Shown here: positions 1 to 11,559 of the stretch, one piece after another
Position numbering within the stretch: position 1 is the stretch's first letter
How the letters are laid out: every line of letters starts with the position of its first letter
DNA from: Trichostrongylus colubriformis
Lineage: Eukaryota > Nematoda > Chromadorea > Rhabditida > Trichostrongylidae
Length of the DNA: 64,000 nucleotides
Assembly (NCBI GenBank): GCA_963978905.1
Contig: OZ022257.1
Location: 5,156,965 to 5,220,964 of the forward strand
Direction: 5' to 3'
Notes under the pieces: generated by a model
Databases searched by the model: none
What the model was told of the DNA's origin: nothing
The model's input: the letters and a program-made list of their open reading frames with translations, nothing else
Position numbers and translations under genes: made by a program

Positions 1-21
1 TAACCACGCACGAGAGGAATT

Positions 22-410
22 CTCAAAGGATTCTCCACGAAAATCAGTTTCTTTGTTACCCTTATAATTATGTTGTGTTTGTTTAATAAGGGCCGCATGC
101 AAAGATTCACGCGAAAAGTGAGAATTTGGTTAAGATACAGCTCCCCAAATTCCTGGCCCGGTGGGCGGGCCTCCGAGTAAAACCCCGTTCCGTCGTCCGC
201 TACGGCCCTACGATGCGTCTCCGACCGCAGCGGACGACGGGGTGGCCACTTGTTCGGAGGCCCCGCCCACCTAGGCAAGACCTTGTGTGCTACAGCGTAC
301 TCGGATTCACATTTTTTCAAGTGAAACTTTGCACGCGGTCCACATTAGGTAAATACATAAAATATGGGTAACATAAAAACTTATTTTTTCGGTGACGATT
401 ACATTAAAAG
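22..410. mobile_element. Palindromic MITE family A, copy 1
   Basis: An imperfect palindrome of about 390 bp. The ends carry a degenerate form of the family terminus (consensus near TTAAAGGAATCGTCCACGG), with the reverse complement near 385-410. The interior contains the family markers GGGCCGCATGCAAAG and GGTGGGCGGGCCTCCGAG on the left, mirrored as CGGAGGCCCCGCCCACC on the right. It lies in the inos-1 intron before exon 499-619. No transposase is encoded. Confidence 0.8.
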
Positions 411-498
411 GCTCCAACATGATTTCTACAATGTAGTTTACGGCTTCCTCCCTCCCTTCAGTGAATGATACTTGATTTGTGATTATTTAATATTTTAG

Positions 499-3400
499 GC
501 GTTCTGCTAGTCGGTATCGGAGGTAACAACGGGTCTACTTCTGTTGGAGCAATATACGCCAACAAAAAGCATATGACGTGGCGGACCAAAGAAGGTGTTC
601 AGACTGCAAACTACTTCGGGTACAATTCGTTTACCAAAAACGTGCACTAATCTATTCCAAATATTTGTGAAATTCAGACGGTTTCAGTTCTGTCACCCAA
701 TCATCAACTGTTCACCTCGGATGGGATGGTCAACAGCAAATTCACGTTCCATTCAAAGAGATCATCCCGATTCTTTCACCCAATGATCTCATCATCGATG
801 GCTGGGATATCAACAACCAAAATCTTTATCAGGCTATGATCAGAGCCAAGGTGCGCCCTAGCAACTTACTATCAGCAATTTCATTTTTTAATAAAAAACA
901 AAGAGCCCCATCCCGGGGAAATCTGAAACCTCATGAGGTTTAGATTAAAGCTAGCACTGTAACAACAAGAAAGCCAAAATACGGAAATATCGTATGCAGA
1001 CTTAAGAGTACTCAGCTTCTGGGGCGCGCCATGTATTCTACTTTTGCTCGGAGTCCAAACGTGTAGGTCGAGCACGTGGTGTTCCGATCAACGCTACTTA
1101 TCTCTTCTTAATCAAAAATATATAAACATAAATAAACAAACACAATAAACATTACATAAACAACAATAAATAAATATAAAAAACAGTAAATAAATATAAT
1201 AAACAATATAATGAGCATAAATAATCAAAATATATAATGTTCCTCTAACTATTCTAAGAAGTGCGCTATATTTTCCACGAGAAAAATTTTAGCTGTACAA
1301 TAAGACACCCCTTACGTAAGCAGCTGGAACTGATCAAAATTTCAAGAACCAAAGTTCTCTTCCGCTCAGGATACTTGAGAAATTTCTTCAGGTATTCGAA
1401 CCTGAGTTACAAGAAAAACTTCGACCATATATGGAGCCAATCGTACCAATGCCATCGATCTACTATCCGGATTTTATAGCGGCTAATCAGGGTGACCGAG
1501 CCAACAATATCATTCCGGGTAACAACAAAAGGGAACATTTCGAACATATTCGTCGCGATATTCGTGACTTTAAAGCAAAACACGACTTGGGTGAGTTAGC
1601 CGAAAATCATCTGTGCCCTTTGCAAAGCTAAGAATAATTCCTGATGGTTTTAGAATGCGTGATTGTTTTGTGGACAGCCAACACCGAACGGTATACCGAT
1701 GTTGTGGACGGAATGAACATGACGGCTGAGCAGGTACTTGCCTCTGTGGATGCAAGCGCCGAGGAGGTATTACTTAAGTCACTGTCCCAAATTTGGATTT
1801 CATGGTTTTTTTTCGCTTTTGCAGATCTCACCATCAAACATTTTTGCTATCGCCTCCATTCTCGAAGGTGCCCATTACATCAACGGATCACCACAAAACA
1901 CTCTTGTTCCCGGAATCATCGAACTAGCCCACAAGGTTTGCAAACATTTAGCCTGTACTCTAGTAGAACTACCAGTATCGTAGTTGCCTCACAACGGTCA
2001 CATGGGTTGCTCTATCGATGATTTTGATAAAATCAAAAGACAGAAATCGAAGTCCATATATCTGCTCGAAAGAAAGAAGAATCACAAAACTAGACTGTCT
2101 CGTTTGAGTTTCATAAATTTCAGCTATGGAGGATACAGAATAGAGTCCAAACTCGTTATAAAGAATTTATCTGCTTAGTTCCTCACTTATTTAGGGGAAT
2201 CGTTCATGGGAGAATGGGTTTCTTTGTTACCCGTATATTTATACTGTATTTGCCTCATAGGGGTCGCACGCGAAAAAGTGAGAATTCGGCTGAGATACAG
2301 CTCCCCAAAATCTCGGCGCCTCCGAGAAAAATTCAGTCTCGTCGTTTGCCGCGGTTAAGAACGGAGAGTGGGAGGGTTTACATAACTTGCTGTTCGTACA
2401 GTGCGTCTCCGACCGCGGCGGACGACGGGGTGGACACTTGCCCGGAGGCCCCGCCCACCCTGCCGAGACTGTGGTGCTGCACATTAGTCGAATTCACATT
2501 TTTTGCGTGAAACTTTGCATGCGACCCACATACGGCAAATACAACATAAATATAAGGGTAACAGAAAAACTCATTTTGCCGTGGATGATTCCTTTAATCA
2601 GAATTATTGCGTTCATTAACGGAGACCACATGCAATCAAGATTATCGTGAAAATGCCTCCAAAGGTGTCGCCAGAGGCAAGGATGAAAATGGAACTAGAA
2701 ACACACACGCTCAGTGAACAAACATTCCAATCCACAAAAAATCTGTGGCAAAACTCCCATTAGGAGAGGGCGCCTTGAGGCCTTCATCGTGCTTCCGCGA
2801 ACGAGTTGCTGCGAAGGCCAGGCAACGTTGGCGGCTGGCTGACAGAGCAACTCCCCGGCATCTACCCTCACAGGTTGGTGGTACATAGGAGCGCAAAAGG
2901 GAATTGGTATAAGGAGGGTTCTCGCGCTCCTTTTTCCTAAGATTTTTGACCTTTTCATTTCGTTATTTGTCTACCACTGCACTCCTAAGCACCTCAACTT
3001 TCATATTCTCCAATTTTTTATTCCACAGTCTGCCAAATCACTTCTAACGGTGTCTTTCATTTAGTACAATGTCTTCGTCGGAGGAGATGACTTCAAATCT
3101 GGACAGACAAAGATTAAATCGGCTCTAGTGGACTTCCTGGTCAGTAGTGGATTGAAGCCTGAGTCAATCGTCTCGTACAATCATCTCGGAAACAATGATG
3201 GAAAGAATCTCAGCGAAGCCAGACAATTCAGATCGAAGGTGCGCAGCCTGTCCCCCTATTGCCAAGCACTTGTAATAAAGGGAGCTACTTTTAAGGAAAT
3301 CTCAAAATCTTCTGTTGTTGACGACATGGTGGAAGCGAACAAGATCCTCTATCCGACTGGCGAAAAGCCAGACCATTGCATCGTTATCAAATATGTGCCA

Positions 3401-5992
3401 TTTGTTGGAGATTCCAAACGGGCAATGGATGAGTATATCTGCAGGTACGTGTTAGAAACTCCTTGATCACCTTGCCCTACGAAGTTTTTTGGTGGATCAG
3501 TTTAGTTACCGGCTCCTGTTAGTACGACGGTAGCTCATCATACTGAGCATGAGCGACCATCATACTAACAGGAGTCGGTAGCGTGGTGTGTGCAGACAGC
3601 GAATCGCGTGGCCGCCCGCGGCGAGTGGCGCAGCGGGTGCGAGTGCCAGTGGCAGAGCATGGCAGCCTTCAAGCGAGGCAGTATGGCATGAGTGGAAGCG
3701 GGGAGGGGGACTTTAGTACAGAATGCTCCTTAGCACCTTTGCCTCGCACCTACCTCGCACCTCCCTAGCACCGCCCCCCAGCTTGGCATGCGAACTGACC
3801 TCGCTTAATTGACTGCTCTGCCTGCTGACCTCTTGTCGACAATGAATGTTATCGGTCAAAAATAACAACAATATGGAATAATAGGAAGTCAATTTGTCGA
3901 ATTAGTTGCAATGGGACATTTTCTTGAAAATTGATATCTCAAGTCACAGGAAAGCTGGGACTCTGATTTTTTAAAGTGATATTATTATTTATTATTATTT
4001 ATTAATTTTATTATTATTAATTATTATTATTATTACTAACAATTAACAACAATTAACGAACGATCAAAAATAACAACAATATGAAATAATTAGGAAGTCA
4101 AATGGTCGAATTAGTTACAAACTGGGACATTTTCTTGCAATAGTTCTGGATTTGCTCTGGAGTTGCACCGTTTTCATCTTATCAGCCCTTATCAGTTGCT
4201 ATCACTTTTTCTCCCTCACCATTGATGTCCCTTTATCACCACCACCCCCCCCCCCCACCCCCTATCACTTTAAAAAATCAGAGTCCCAGCTTTCCTGTGA
4301 CTTGAGATATCAATTTTCAAGAAAATGTCCCATTGCAACTAATTAGACAAATTGACTTCCTAAATTTTCCATATTGTTGTTTTTTTTTTGATCGATAACA
4401 TTCATTGTCGACAAGAGGTCAGCAGGCAGAGCAGTCAATTAAGCGAGGTCAGTTCGCATGCCAAGGTGGGGGGCGGTGCTAGGGAGGTGCGAGGTAAGTG
4501 CGAGGCAAAGGTGCTAAGGAGCATTCTGTACTAAAGTCATCCACCCGTGGAAGCGCAGACGTGACCCAGTCACGCTTGGCCGGCTTCCAAAGGCAATCGA
4601 TATGGCGAGTCGTACCGGAGGCGCCGCGAGTGAAACGCCGCGAAGCGATTCGCTGTCATATCTGCACACACCCCTCGGTAGCGACGTCCTACCACTCGCG
4701 GTGGATCACGGGGTTTCTTAAAACGACGAAAGGGTCGAGACATCAGGCCGTTACCACTAAACTGATTCACCTAGAAACTTCGCCTGGCAAAGCAGCACAC
4801 GAATAACGTGAACAACATACCGAGGTTTCAAGAAGAGAGAATTTAGAGAATTAATTTTCAGCATTTTCATGGGCGGGCGTCAGACATTCGTCATACATAA
4901 CACGTGTGAAGACTCCTTGCTTGCAACTCCCCTCATCTACGATCTGGTTATACTGACCGAGTTAGCCACGAGAATTCGATACGCCGACGCTAGCAAAGGA
5001 GAGTTCCGTCAATTCCACGAGGTAAATCAACCAGGTTTATGTGGGAAGAATTATGGAGCGTAAGGCCACTAATACGCATCTTATCCACCTCTACCAACTC
5101 AGTTTCCCAGTAAAAAAAAAGAAAGGTAAATAAAAACAAAGAGTAAAAATAGAGAACAAAAACTTTCCGAATGGTTGGAGAACAAAAGAAGGCCATAGAA
5201 TGTCTCGCGGGCACCGGGTGGGGCAAGAAGAAACTAAGAACTGAGAATACATACACTCTAGGAACAGACCTACTTAAGAAGAGGTGATGTGTAGCGATTT
5301 TGCATTGAAAAAGCGCGGCTTAGGGTCTTATCACGATTCCGCAGCACGGTGTATCGTTCTGCAGTTCATCAACCGGGCGAGTTGCCGGCGAGAGTGGGAC
5401 AACGTTCGTGGCCGGCTGATTTAGCCTCTCCGCCCGACTGCAGTCTACCCCGGATAGTGACGCAGAAGAGTGCGAGAGAGCAGGGGGTTTTCGGGTTCCT
5501 ATTTCTCGGTTTTTTTCGCCGTGTTATTTGGTTCTTTCTCTACTGCTACACTGCTGGGCACCCCTAGTTTCATGCATATTCCACAACTTGCCGAATTTAC
5601 TCCTTCCGATGTCTTTAACTTTCTCACCGCGGCCATCGTGAAAATATCGCACCCGTCGCGTCGCGACGCCGCATCGGCTCTCTTGCATTACGTTCTCTTT
5701 TAGAGATATTCGAATGCATCCTCAATAATTGAACAAAACATTCTATGAGCTCTATATGTATTAGTGCTCCCCAAACTTCAAGATCATCTAATGCATCCCA
5801 TATAATTTTCAGGTGCTCTCCATCCTGTCTCTGCTGCTCAAGGCACCTGTGGTACCACCAGGTACACCTGTGAGCAACGCTTTCATGAGACAATTCGCAT
5901 CTCTCACAAAGCTGGTCACAGTTCTCGCAGGAATCGCTAGTGATACCGACATGCAAATCGAATTTTTCACACAACTACCAAAAGCCAATTAA
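499..5992 (+). CDS. inos-1: Inositol-3-phosphate synthase (5'-partial in window)
   Basis: Converts glucose 6-phosphate to 1D-myo-inositol 3-phosphate (NAD-dependent, cytosolic), the first committed step of inositol synthesis. Nine exons are read: 499-619, 688-850, 1392-1590, 1654-1766, 1825-1935, 3065-3238, 3296-3444, 4862-5021 and 5813-5992 (TAA 5990-5992). Phase is continuous throughout. The first exon carries the NAD-binding GIGGNNGST loop. Later exons carry the family blocks [57 protein letters not shown] and [10 protein letters not shown]. About 456 residues are visible against about 525-560 usual, so only the N-terminus is missing and its exon must lie upstream of base 1. The acceptor at 3295 is 'TTTAAG' rather than TTTCAG. 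The 1.4-kb intron 3445-4861 holds a nested foldback element; two other introns carry copies of a palindromic repeat. The family assignment is certain; the symbol follows the C. elegans gene. Confidence 0.95.
2190..2597. mobile_element. Palindromic MITE family A, copy 2
   Basis: Second copy of the same palindromic family, inside the 1.1-kb inos-1 intron 1936-3064. The left end reads GGGGAATCGTTCATGGG and the right end CCGTGGATGATTCCTTTAA. The central arms again contain the CGGAGGCCCCGCCCACC block. It is non-coding; the short ORFs across it are palindrome artefacts. Confidence 0.8.
3506..3577. repeat. Short imperfect hairpin in inos-1 intron
   Basis: A 72-bp inverted repeat: GGCTCCTGTTAGTACGACGG on the left against its near reverse complement ending AACAGGAGTC on the right. 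It lies immediately upstream of the nested repeat block in the intron 3445-4861. Function unknown. Confidence 0.6.
3595..4657. mobile_element. GC-rich repeat family C, copy 1 (interrupted)
   Basis: A small GC-rich element bounded by GACAGCGAATCGC at 3595 and its inverse GCGATTCGCTGTC ending 4657. It is split in two by the foldback element at 3701-4546. Outside that insertion it matches the uninterrupted copy at 20665-20912 in order: CGCGTGGCCGCC, GGCATGGCAGCC, TTCAAGCGAGGCAGT, GTGGAAGCGCAGA and AGGCAATCGAT. It is therefore the older host element of a nested insertion. Confidence 0.65.
3701..4546. mobile_element. Foldback element with 9-bp target duplication (Mutator-like)
   Basis: An 846-bp element made almost entirely of two inverted arms of about 275-285 bp (3701 to about 3985, and about 4258-4546). 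The arms differ by only a few bases over long stretches, for example ACTTTAGTACAGAATGCTCC mirrored as GGAGCATTCTGTACTAAAGT. It is flanked by a perfect 9-bp direct repeat, GTGGAAGCG, at 3692-3700 and 4547-4555. The uninterrupted family C copy at 20.8 kb has that site only once. Long terminal inverted repeats with a 9-bp duplication fit non-autonomous Mutator-like (MULE) foldbacks. The middle is AT-rich and also holds a third, partial copy of the arm around 4056-4140. No transposase is visible. Confidence 0.85.
4765..4845 (+). repeat. Repeat segment shared with 28480-28560
   Basis: This stretch (CACCTAGAAACTTCGCCTGG ... GGTTTCAAGAAGAGAG) matches 28480-28560 (CACCTAAGAACCTCGTTCGG ... GGTTTCAAGAAGAGAT) over roughly 80 bp in the same orientation. 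It ends about 17 bp before the inos-1 exon at 4862, so it is intronic. It is a dispersed repeat of unknown type. Confidence 0.5.
5365..5640 (+). repeat. Dispersed repeat family I, copy 1
   Basis: Diverged match to 55635-55890, in the same order and orientation: GCCGGC(G/C)AG, GTTCG(T/C)GGCCG, AGTGA(C/T)GCAGA, GTTCCTATTTCTCGGTTTT against GTTCCTCTTTCTCGCTTTG, TTCTCTACTGCTACACT, and CCTTCCGATGTCTTTAA. It lies in the last inos-1 intron. The short ORFs over it are not conserved between copies, so it is treated as non-coding. Confidence 0.5.
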
Positions 5993-7607
5993 ATATGGAG
6001 TAAATAGATCATTTAGTGAGTTCATCATTGTTCCCATTAATCACTGTTACCAATTCAAACTGAAAGAGATCAGATAATCCTCTTCTAATGTGATTGAGCT
6101 TTTCCGACTGTCCGTCTATGTTTATGTTTAGTTCCAAGATGGTTTCAACTTCGTCACCGTGTTAGTGACCGTACATTTAAACTTTTGAACTTGAGGTCGT
6201 TCTTTGTGTCTCGTCGTCGCATAATATCAAGTATCCGTTCTATAATTAGTGTGACCGAAAACCGTGGTTATGTAAACCAAAAGGCGATCAGGACAGATCA
6301 TATTTCACTCAATCAATTAGCATTGCTATCGTCATACCACCGCCAGGGCAGGGTCATGCATCGTGTATGGGATCGTACGACCTAGAGGGTGACGATGGGG
6401 ACAAACGGTCTATAGGGCCGCCAGTCAAGCGGTGACCGGACACATCTCTTTTGCGCGTTCTCTGCAAGAGTTTTCTCCGAGATAGTTCGAAACGGGGAAT
6501 AGATTTGTCCGGAGGATAGGATTTACATAAACAAATTGTCTAAATAATCTATGTGACAGGGCTGAAGGCCACAGGCTCTCACAGTGTCACAGGTCGAGGT
6601 CAAAATCTGTGTGTCCCAACCTAGACCCCTAGAAGCCTTGCTTGAAGTACGGATATGACATTCAAGAAGGATTCAGTACTGAGTGATTCCGGAAGTTGTT
6701 TGAGCCCTCCACCATAATCACGTCGATTGTAGGGAGTGCAAGGGACAAAGCACCCAAATTTGTCTTTTATTAACTGGAAATACGCAAGATGCGCTTCTCC
6801 TAACACACCAAACCAGCCACGATTGATATCCATCGACTGACGCTTGACCCCACTTCAGCGTCTTTCTATTGTTCGTTTCGAAATTGTTTTCACATCAGTT
6901 CTTGTTCCACCTGTTACATTTATGTTAAGGTCTGTGTTATTAGTGACTGGAAACAGAATAAAGATTATCCCTGTTGTTGATGTTTGAGCAAAAAACATGA
7001 CCACAAAAACCTAGGGACTCAAACATTAAACTAAGGAGGCCATCCATTTACATGGATTTGGTGTCAGTTAGATTTGGGATTGGCTGGCCACGACAACAGT
7101 GACCTGGGATCCTATTCCTGAGCTACTCATGTCAAAGTGACCTGCGACGAGGAAGACTTTTGCCCAGCTCACAATAGAATCAACATTACCCTGAAAGGCC
7201 ATACCACTATAGCCCAAGAAAATGCTACAAGAAATTATTCGGAAGTTCGTACCGCACTATCACTGCGCTTCTTCTTATACTGCAGGATACCAAACTGTAG
7301 AATTTTCGTCTGCTTTTTGCCCGTATCCGATGATCCCACGAGATCCTCAGCAGCCTGAAGGGAGTGCAATCAGTGGATTTACTTGTGGAAATTCAGATGC
7401 AGTCAAGGCAAAAAAGGAAATGACAGAAAGAAGAATGCCTAAGAGAGATTCTTTACCCCCACTTCAGATATCTGAAGAAGCAGTAAACGCACCGATAGAC
7501 GACTATATGCGGTAAAAACGGAATTGAGAGAAATGGTGAACGTATTGGCTATCATGCGAGTGACAAAATCATTAAAAAATAATTTTGGAGAACAAGAAAA
7601 GAACTAC
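5993..7607. other. Intergenic stretch between inos-1 and the XPF gene
   Basis: The expected 3' exons of the XPF gene (- strand) should lie here, but I found no ERCC4 nuclease or helix-hairpin-helix motif on either strand. An AATAAA at 6957-6962 followed by GT-rich sequence could be a poly(A) signal for a + strand transcript. A 70-codon - strand ORF at 6621-6833 and an open + strand exon-like block at 7286-7512 are the only coding-like items; neither is recognised. Confidence 0.6.
7286..7512 (+). CDS. Candidate exon of unrecognised + strand gene
   Basis: An open block of about 75 codons bounded by good splice signals: acceptor CTTATACTGCAG just before 7286 and donor ATGCG/GTAAAA at 7512. The predicted peptide is hydrophilic, with the stretches YPMIPRDPQQPEG and KKEMTERRMPKRDSLPP. 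It shows no motif I recognise and no signal peptide or membrane segment. It could be an exon of a small gene downstream of inos-1 on the same strand, or a chance open stretch. Confidence 0.3.
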
Positions 7608-10600
7608 CTTTCGACGCCTTCTGGACGCTCTTGCAGTTACAACCGTATTCTTCTGTAAATCCGATATCATCTCTTTACGTGGTTCCGATGTCTGAAATAA
7701 TGGTGGATTACCAGCAGCCACAACGATATCCCACACATCTCGCAAGACTGTGATCATCACTAAAAAATGTAAAAAAATGAAAACGAACCAAATTTGCTCT
7801 TTGGAACGGAATGACGTCATCGACTTCCCACAGGGGAGCCCGTGGAGGCTCCTTGCCGGCACCTCCACCTCCTAAGGAACGCCTGGTCATCCAGCAAAGA
7901 AACTGTGGCCCATTTCTGATGAGATCGGTCACTTGTCGTACAACGGCATCATCATTAACAAACAGCAATACGGAGGGGCCTAAACGATGAGATATAAGGT
8001 CTGCGGCTGCTGTAACGAAGGCGTTCTCCTTACCTTCTGGACCGACCTCACACTGCCGCACCGGGATGCTTTTAATTTCATCCAAAACCGATGCCAGGAC
8101 CTGCCATTTGGGTGGAGCTAAATTTAGCTATACCTTATACAGTTGCAGACTTTACGAGGCGGAGATATTAGGATTACAATAAGAAAATCTCACAAACGAA
8201 AGGACGTGATTTAAACGCTCCATAGCCGCACAAGGTCTCAACATCTGCAATCAGTGAGGTGGCGACTCGCGACATCATCCACGTTCCACTACGCTCGAAC
8301 ACCTAGGAAAAATTATTTTCAAAGTCTTAAACACTTCTCGTCCAAAACAAAACAACCCAAGAGAGTCCGGATCGATCTGGTGATACCTCTTTATCGTTTC
8401 TGATGGCGTTGATACGGCTCAGCACCGTTGCTGGATCCATGTCTTCGGACATTTGCAGCAATTCGCGAAGCAGAGTGAGGTCCGACATCAGACGGCTTTG
8501 CTTGTCAGTCAAAAAAGACCTGAAAACAATCACCCAAGACAATAAAGCAAGACGGTGACGTCCATGTAAATCCTTTAAAACTTAATGAAATGAAATGAGT
8601 AACGAAAAAACTTACCGTCTCTGACTCAACTGCCTCTCCAGAAGAGTTGGTCTATAGACAGCCACTTGTATAGTGTCCTCTTCCGAGCCTGCCTGTAACA
8701 GCTATAAATTATCTACAGCAGCTGAACGAGAGGCAATAACCTTGATTTGTCCACAGAAAGTGGAAATAGGTTTCAGGACGCTGTTTGGGCGAAATTCGTC
8801 GTTTTCTTGAATTTACTCGTGGATGATCGATGTGGATGAGTAACCAAGTATACCGGGGGCAGGAAGAGCGGGATAGAGATCTCCATTACCGATTTGCCCT
8901 TCCTTAAAGGGATCGTCCACGGAAAAACGAGTTTTTTTTATGTTACCCATATATTTGTTGTATTTGCCTAATGTGGGCAGCATGCAAAGTTCCACGCGAA
9001 AAGAATCCGGCTAAGATACAGCACCACATTGTATTGGCCGAGAGAGCGGGCCCCCGAATAGCCTCGTCCCGCCGTTCGCCGCGGTTGATAACGGAAAGTG
9101 GGATTGTTAACGTAACTTTCTGTTCCTTCAAGCGTCTCCGACTGCTGCAAACGACGGGGTGGGCACTAGCTCGGAGGCCCCGCCCACCTGGCCGAGACTT
9201 TGCCATGCTTTATCATAGCCGGATTCGTTTTTTTTTCGCGTGAAACTTTGCTGCGGCTCTTTTTAGACAAATACAACATAAATACATGGGGTACAAAGAA
9301 ACGCATTTTTCCGTGGACGATTGCTTTGAGAACTGATTCTGATGAATCAGCGTGATTCCACAGTGTCATGAACGCCATTCAATCAGACACCAGCTTCTTC
9401 AATCATTATGATCAGGAACCCTGCCTCTACCCTGATTCCATGCCAGTGATGATTCGATGAAGCAAAAATTGCAAGACCAATTCTGCACCGTGTGGAAAAA
9501 CCTCCAAGACATGTACCATACCTGTTTCTCGGCAGTAGAACATTGTTTGAGCTCACGAATACAGACTTTTAATAATTCCACAAATGTAGTATGAACCCTA
9601 CGCAGAACCGGTGGTAGATCCACAATAAGTTCACTCAAGGCAGGCTGAAATACAGCGAAGTCATAGTTTTTCTCGTGTATACAGTAGCGGTAATGAGTAA
9701 GTGCGGATCTGGATTGTGATTATAGCTTTCCTCGACCTTCTTTATCTCGTCTAATCTTTTTTCTGGATTGTGAAGGCAACCGTTACCCAATTGCAGATTG
9801 AAAAATTCATTTTACTGAAATCTCTAAAATGACCAACGCTGAGCTTCAGTGTTGTGCAATGCTGTCATGATTCCAAATTACGTGTAACAACATATTTTTT
9901 GTCGCTTCTGTATATTAGAAAATTCGAAAAAAAAGTAAATTAGGAACTGGACAAGTACCGGTGTCTTCTCCAGAGTGTGTTTCACGTCAGCGTCAAAGCG
10001 TGGGAGTAAGCGGACACTTTTGATATATAAGCGGTCAATCACTCTCTGGAGTTGGCCAAGTGCACTAACTGAGGTAGGGAGATCAGTGAAAGCCTGAAAA
10101 CAGTGACTGCTATGGGTGCTATGTGAGGACGTACTCTACTAATGTAAAATACACTGCACAAGTCTACCCAACACATGCGTAGAACAATCACATGTATAAC
10201 CTAACCTCGTACCCATAAAGGTATACAAGAAGAGACAAGTAAACAGATTCCTCGACGACGACTATACAATTGATGATCAAAATATTAATTTGTTTAAGGT
10301 GATACGTCGTACCTTAACAAATCCGCCAGGTTTTCGTTCACGATATAAACGTAGAATGAAAGATTCTTGAAAGGAATTAAGAATCCTGGAATGATAGTTG
10401 GTAATCAAAACCGGAAACAAAATTAGAAACTTAATTAGGAAACTCACTGATGTGCTCGATAGACCAGTATGCCAGCGATATTCTTGACAGGCACACGGTC
10501 CGTCAGCAAATCGACCAAAAGTATACGAGATGTCAGAAACTGTACACCACCTTCAAGATACACAGCTTCCCTAAATTATCATAAAAACTCTGCGAGACAG

Positions 10601-11559
10601 ACTACCAAAAGTAGCTTCAAAAAAAGCTGTCAAGCTTTGGCCAGGAGGTCAATCAGCGTTTGTCAGTAGTGAAGTATAACACAGAGCTAAATGTGTAGTC
10701 TGTGCCTCCACAGGTTCAAGCTTTTATCTTTACAGAGGGAACAATTCTAAAGACACCTCTTACCTATCTTTCGTAGAGATGTCAGCATTCACCACTTTCG
10801 GAAGACATGGTGCATTGGCTGATTTCAGTAGTGATATGAAGTAAGCCGGAAATAAGGAACAATAGAGAAAAAATGAACCTTTGTTGAAATCATAAACGTA
10901 CATAGCTTCACAGTACTCTTCCGTTGCATAATAAAGAGTGATCAATTATAAAATAAACTGAGAGTGATCAATTGTATCTGTGAAAAAGTAATGGTTACCT
11001 CGTCTTGGGGTGAAGTGTTCAGTACAATCGTTAACAATTTTTGATCAGAATACATTATGAGATGATTGAAAAACAAGCGTTCCATTCCCAAACCTCTGAA
11101 AAATAAAGTAGATCACTTCCTGAGGTCACCGAATGGATCATGGAGATTCACTTAACCAGTTACATGCTACTGATCAAATTCTTCACTACTCAAAATCCAT
11201 CACGATACCTCGCAGAAACAACGGCGCGTGGTTCATCCACTCCATGTTCTCATCTTTCTAGGATCATTAAAATCCACATTCCCTGGATGGATTTCTCGCA
11301 TCGTCCCCAAGCTTACAAGCTAAACTTTGCTGGATGGTCACTTCAAATCAACTAGCCTTTGATACCCCGAAATCACGACTTCTTTGTTGAAATTCACAGC
11401 GGAAATTCACCTTGCATGAATGAAAATAACATCTTCGTCCATAGTAGATAGGAGCAGCCTTTGTTCATATTCAAGAATCTCAACAGTTCCATGACAAGGA
11501 TCATCTTCGACGATTTCTTCGTCATCCGAAACAATCTCCTGTTTTATTTCCACATTCAT
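7608..11559 (-). CDS. xpf-1: XPF/ERCC4-family DNA repair protein, N-terminal two thirds only
   Basis: XPF with ERCC1 forms the 5' flap endonuclease of nucleotide excision repair; in nematodes it also acts on meiotic recombination intermediates. Exons, 5' to 3': 11411-11559 (ATG 11557-11559), 10999-11095, about 10764-10920, 10448-10570, 10313-10385, 9959-10093, 9522-9644, 8616-8701, 8387-8519, 8194-8302, about 7863-8117 and 7608-7759. Diagnostic stretches of the degenerate SF2-helicase half are [43 protein letters not shown] and [25 protein letters not shown] and [13 protein letters not shown] follow, and the last exon ends in a basic ASRRRRK. About 530 residues are present against roughly 900 in family members. 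The GDYIL and ERKSI nuclease motifs and the (HhH)2 domain are absent down to the inos-1 stop. The third exon lacks an obvious AG acceptor where homology begins, and the donor of the eleventh is weak. It may be truncated, a decaying copy, or misassembled. Confidence 0.85.
8904..9329. mobile_element. Palindromic MITE family A, copy 3
   Basis: Copy of the roughly 420-bp palindrome with well-preserved ends (TTAAAGGGATCGTCCACGG left, CCGTGGACGATTGCTTTGA right). It lies in the XPF intron 8702-9521. The centre has the CGGAGGCCCCGCCCACC block. Both strands show overlapping short ORFs because the sequence is palindromic; none is taken as a gene. Confidence 0.85.

Noticed and set aside
2239..2650. Arg/Pro-rich ORFs around 2.2-2.6, 8.9-9.2 and 36.2-36.6 kb
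   Set aside because: They correspond to GC-rich arms of MITE family A in three introns; frames are not preserved between copies.
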